Shown: piece by piece, positions 4,990 through 5,802 of the stretch | Numbering within the stretch: position 1 is the first letter of the stretch | How the letters are laid out: each line of letters opens with the position of its first letter | DNA from: an uncultured Bacteroidales bacterium | Lineage (GTDB): Bacteria; Bacteroidota; Bacteroidia; Bacteroidales; Paludibacteraceae | Length of the DNA: 5,802 nt | Assembly: GCA_900556095.1 (NCBI GenBank) | Contig: USNU01000109.1 | Coordinates: forward strand, 1 to 5,802 | Direction of reading: 5' to 3' | The notes under the pieces: model-generated | The model's database searches: none | Seen by the model: the letters and a program-made list of their open reading frames with translations, nothing else | Told to the model about the DNA's origin: nothing | Position numbers and translations under genes: made by a program

Positions 4990-5802
4990 TTAATTTCCGA
5001 GATCGCAATGGAACTTGATACGCACAAGGCGCACATGAATCACGTCGTAGTAGTCCTCACCCAGTTCGTCCATTGCCGTTTTAAGGTCGTCGCTCTCGGC
5101 ATTCTTGAAATAGTCGTATATCTCTTCTTCCTCGTCGGGGTCAAGCACCTCTTCGATGAAGTAGTTGATATTCACTTTCGTACCCGAGAAGACAATCGCC
5201 TCCAACTCATCGAGCATTTCCTCCATCGACATTCCGTTCGATTCGGCAAGGTCGTCAAGGTCCACACGGCGGTCGATAGCCGCAATGATTTGTTTTTTGC
5301 GTGTGGATTTTTTCGCCACTGTGCGAATACGCAAGTCTTCCGGGCGGATAATCTCGTTCTCCTCTACATACTCTTTGATAACGCGCAGGAACTCATCACC
5401 ATAGCGTTTTGCCTTGCTCACTCCCACACCCGGAATAGTCATCAGTTCCTCCATCGTGATGGGGTAGGTGGTTGCCATAGCCTCGAGAGACGGGTCTTGG
5501 AAGATAACAAACGGCGGTACGTCGCATTTCTTTGACAGTTTCTTGCGTACGTCTTTCAGAATAGAGAACAATACGTCATCGGCTGCTGCGCAGGCTACTG
5601 CCCCGTTGTCGATGTCTTCGTTTTCCTCATCGTGTACCTCTATAGGCACCTCAAACTTGGTTGGGCGACGGATATATTTTTTACCATCGGAGGTGATTTT
5701 CAAATCGCCATAGGAATCGATATCCTTGTTCAAATACCCACTAAGCATTGCCTGACGGATAATGGCATACAATGTGGATTCATCCACATCGGCTGGCGCC
5801 CC
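4990..5802 (-). CDS. recQ: RecQ ATP-dependent DNA helicase (C-terminal part; start beyond the right edge)
   Basis: RecQ unwinds DNA 3' to 5' in recombination and replication-fork repair. Only the last 270 residues plus a TAA stop are here. The open frame runs off the right edge, and a GTG at 5787 is an internal valine, not a start. Visible order, numbered within the fragment: the end of the RQC winged helix (DESTLYAIIRQAMLSGYLNK, then DSYGDLKIT and GKKYIRRP, to about residue 50); an acidic linker; the HRDC domain at about 78-148 (LFSILKDVRKKLSK, PPFVIFQDPSLEAMA, hairpin IPGVGVSKAKRYG); then a 115-residue acidic tail that includes a likely helix-turn-helix (KKQIIAAIDRRVDLDDLAES, later IVFSGTKVNINYF) and ends RLVRIKFHCDLGN. 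The extended tail resembles RecQ proteins of Bacteroidales. The helicase core and zinc-binding cysteines should lie to the right. It is followed by a 172-bp gap before rimO with no clear terminator, so read-through is possible. Confidence 0.95.
   Translation of the reverse strand, partial: GAPADVDESTLYAIIRQAMLSGYLNKDIDSYGDLKITSDGKKYIRRPTKFEVPIEVHDEENEDIDNGAVACAAADDVLFSILKDVRKKLSKKCDVPPFVIFQDPSLEAMATTYPITMEELMTIPGVGVSKAKRYGDEFLRVIKEYVEENEIIRPEDLRIRTVAKKSTRKKQIIAAIDRRVDLDDLAESNGMSMEEMLDELEAIVFSGTKVNINYFIEEVLDPDEEEEIYDYFKNAESDDLKTAMDELGEDYYDVIHVRLVRIKFHCDLGN

Noticed and set aside
4961..4992. Intrinsic terminator after recQ
   Set aside because: The bases around the stop contain GCAT-T-ATGC and AT-rich near-repeats, but no stable GC-rich stem with a T run in the minus-strand direction.
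4842..5036. Minus-strand frame of 64 codons spanning the recQ end and the intergenic region
   Set aside because: It begins out of frame inside recQ, crosses the repeat region and shows no recognisable protein features. It is best explained by chance.

Overview
The window looks like a stretch of chromosome from a Bacteroidota organism, most likely of the order Bacteroidales. This rests on protein character. The UvrA is of the Bacteroides type, the RecQ has an HRDC domain followed by a long acidic C-terminal extension, and one gene fuses an HU domain to a membrane helix and a LysM domain. Genus cannot be decided from the sequence alone. All five genes lie on the minus strand, so transcription runs from right to left.

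From right to left in reading order: (1) the 3' end of recQ (4990-5802, start outside the window); (2) a 172-bp intergenic region (4818-4989) that holds the only substantial non-coding DNA and several small repeats; (3) rimO (3498-4817), the radical-SAM methylthiotransferase for ribosomal protein S12; (4) a small HU-family DNA-binding protein (3226-3504); (5) a 399-residue HU / transmembrane / LysM protein (2023-3222); (6) the first 675 codons of uvrA (1-2026, 3' end outside the window).

The last four genes are packed so tightly that they are almost certainly one operon with coupled translation: rimO and HU overlap by 7 bp, HU and HU-LysM are 3 bp apart, and HU-LysM and uvrA overlap by 4 bp (GTGA). 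The operon mixes ribosome modification, nucleoid proteins and nucleotide excision repair. recQ, a repair helicase, sits just upstream and may or may not share the transcript.

The most interesting object is the HU-TM-LysM protein. Its layout predicts a cytoplasmic DNA-binding domain joined through one membrane helix to a periplasmic peptidoglycan-binding domain, so it could tie the nucleoid to the cell envelope. The second is the rimO leader, with three 11-bp tandem units, three AT-rich 7-bp units and a perfect 6-bp dyad packed into about 100 bp. I see no mobile element, CRISPR array, tRNA or rRNA. No stretch above 300 bp lacks a gene.
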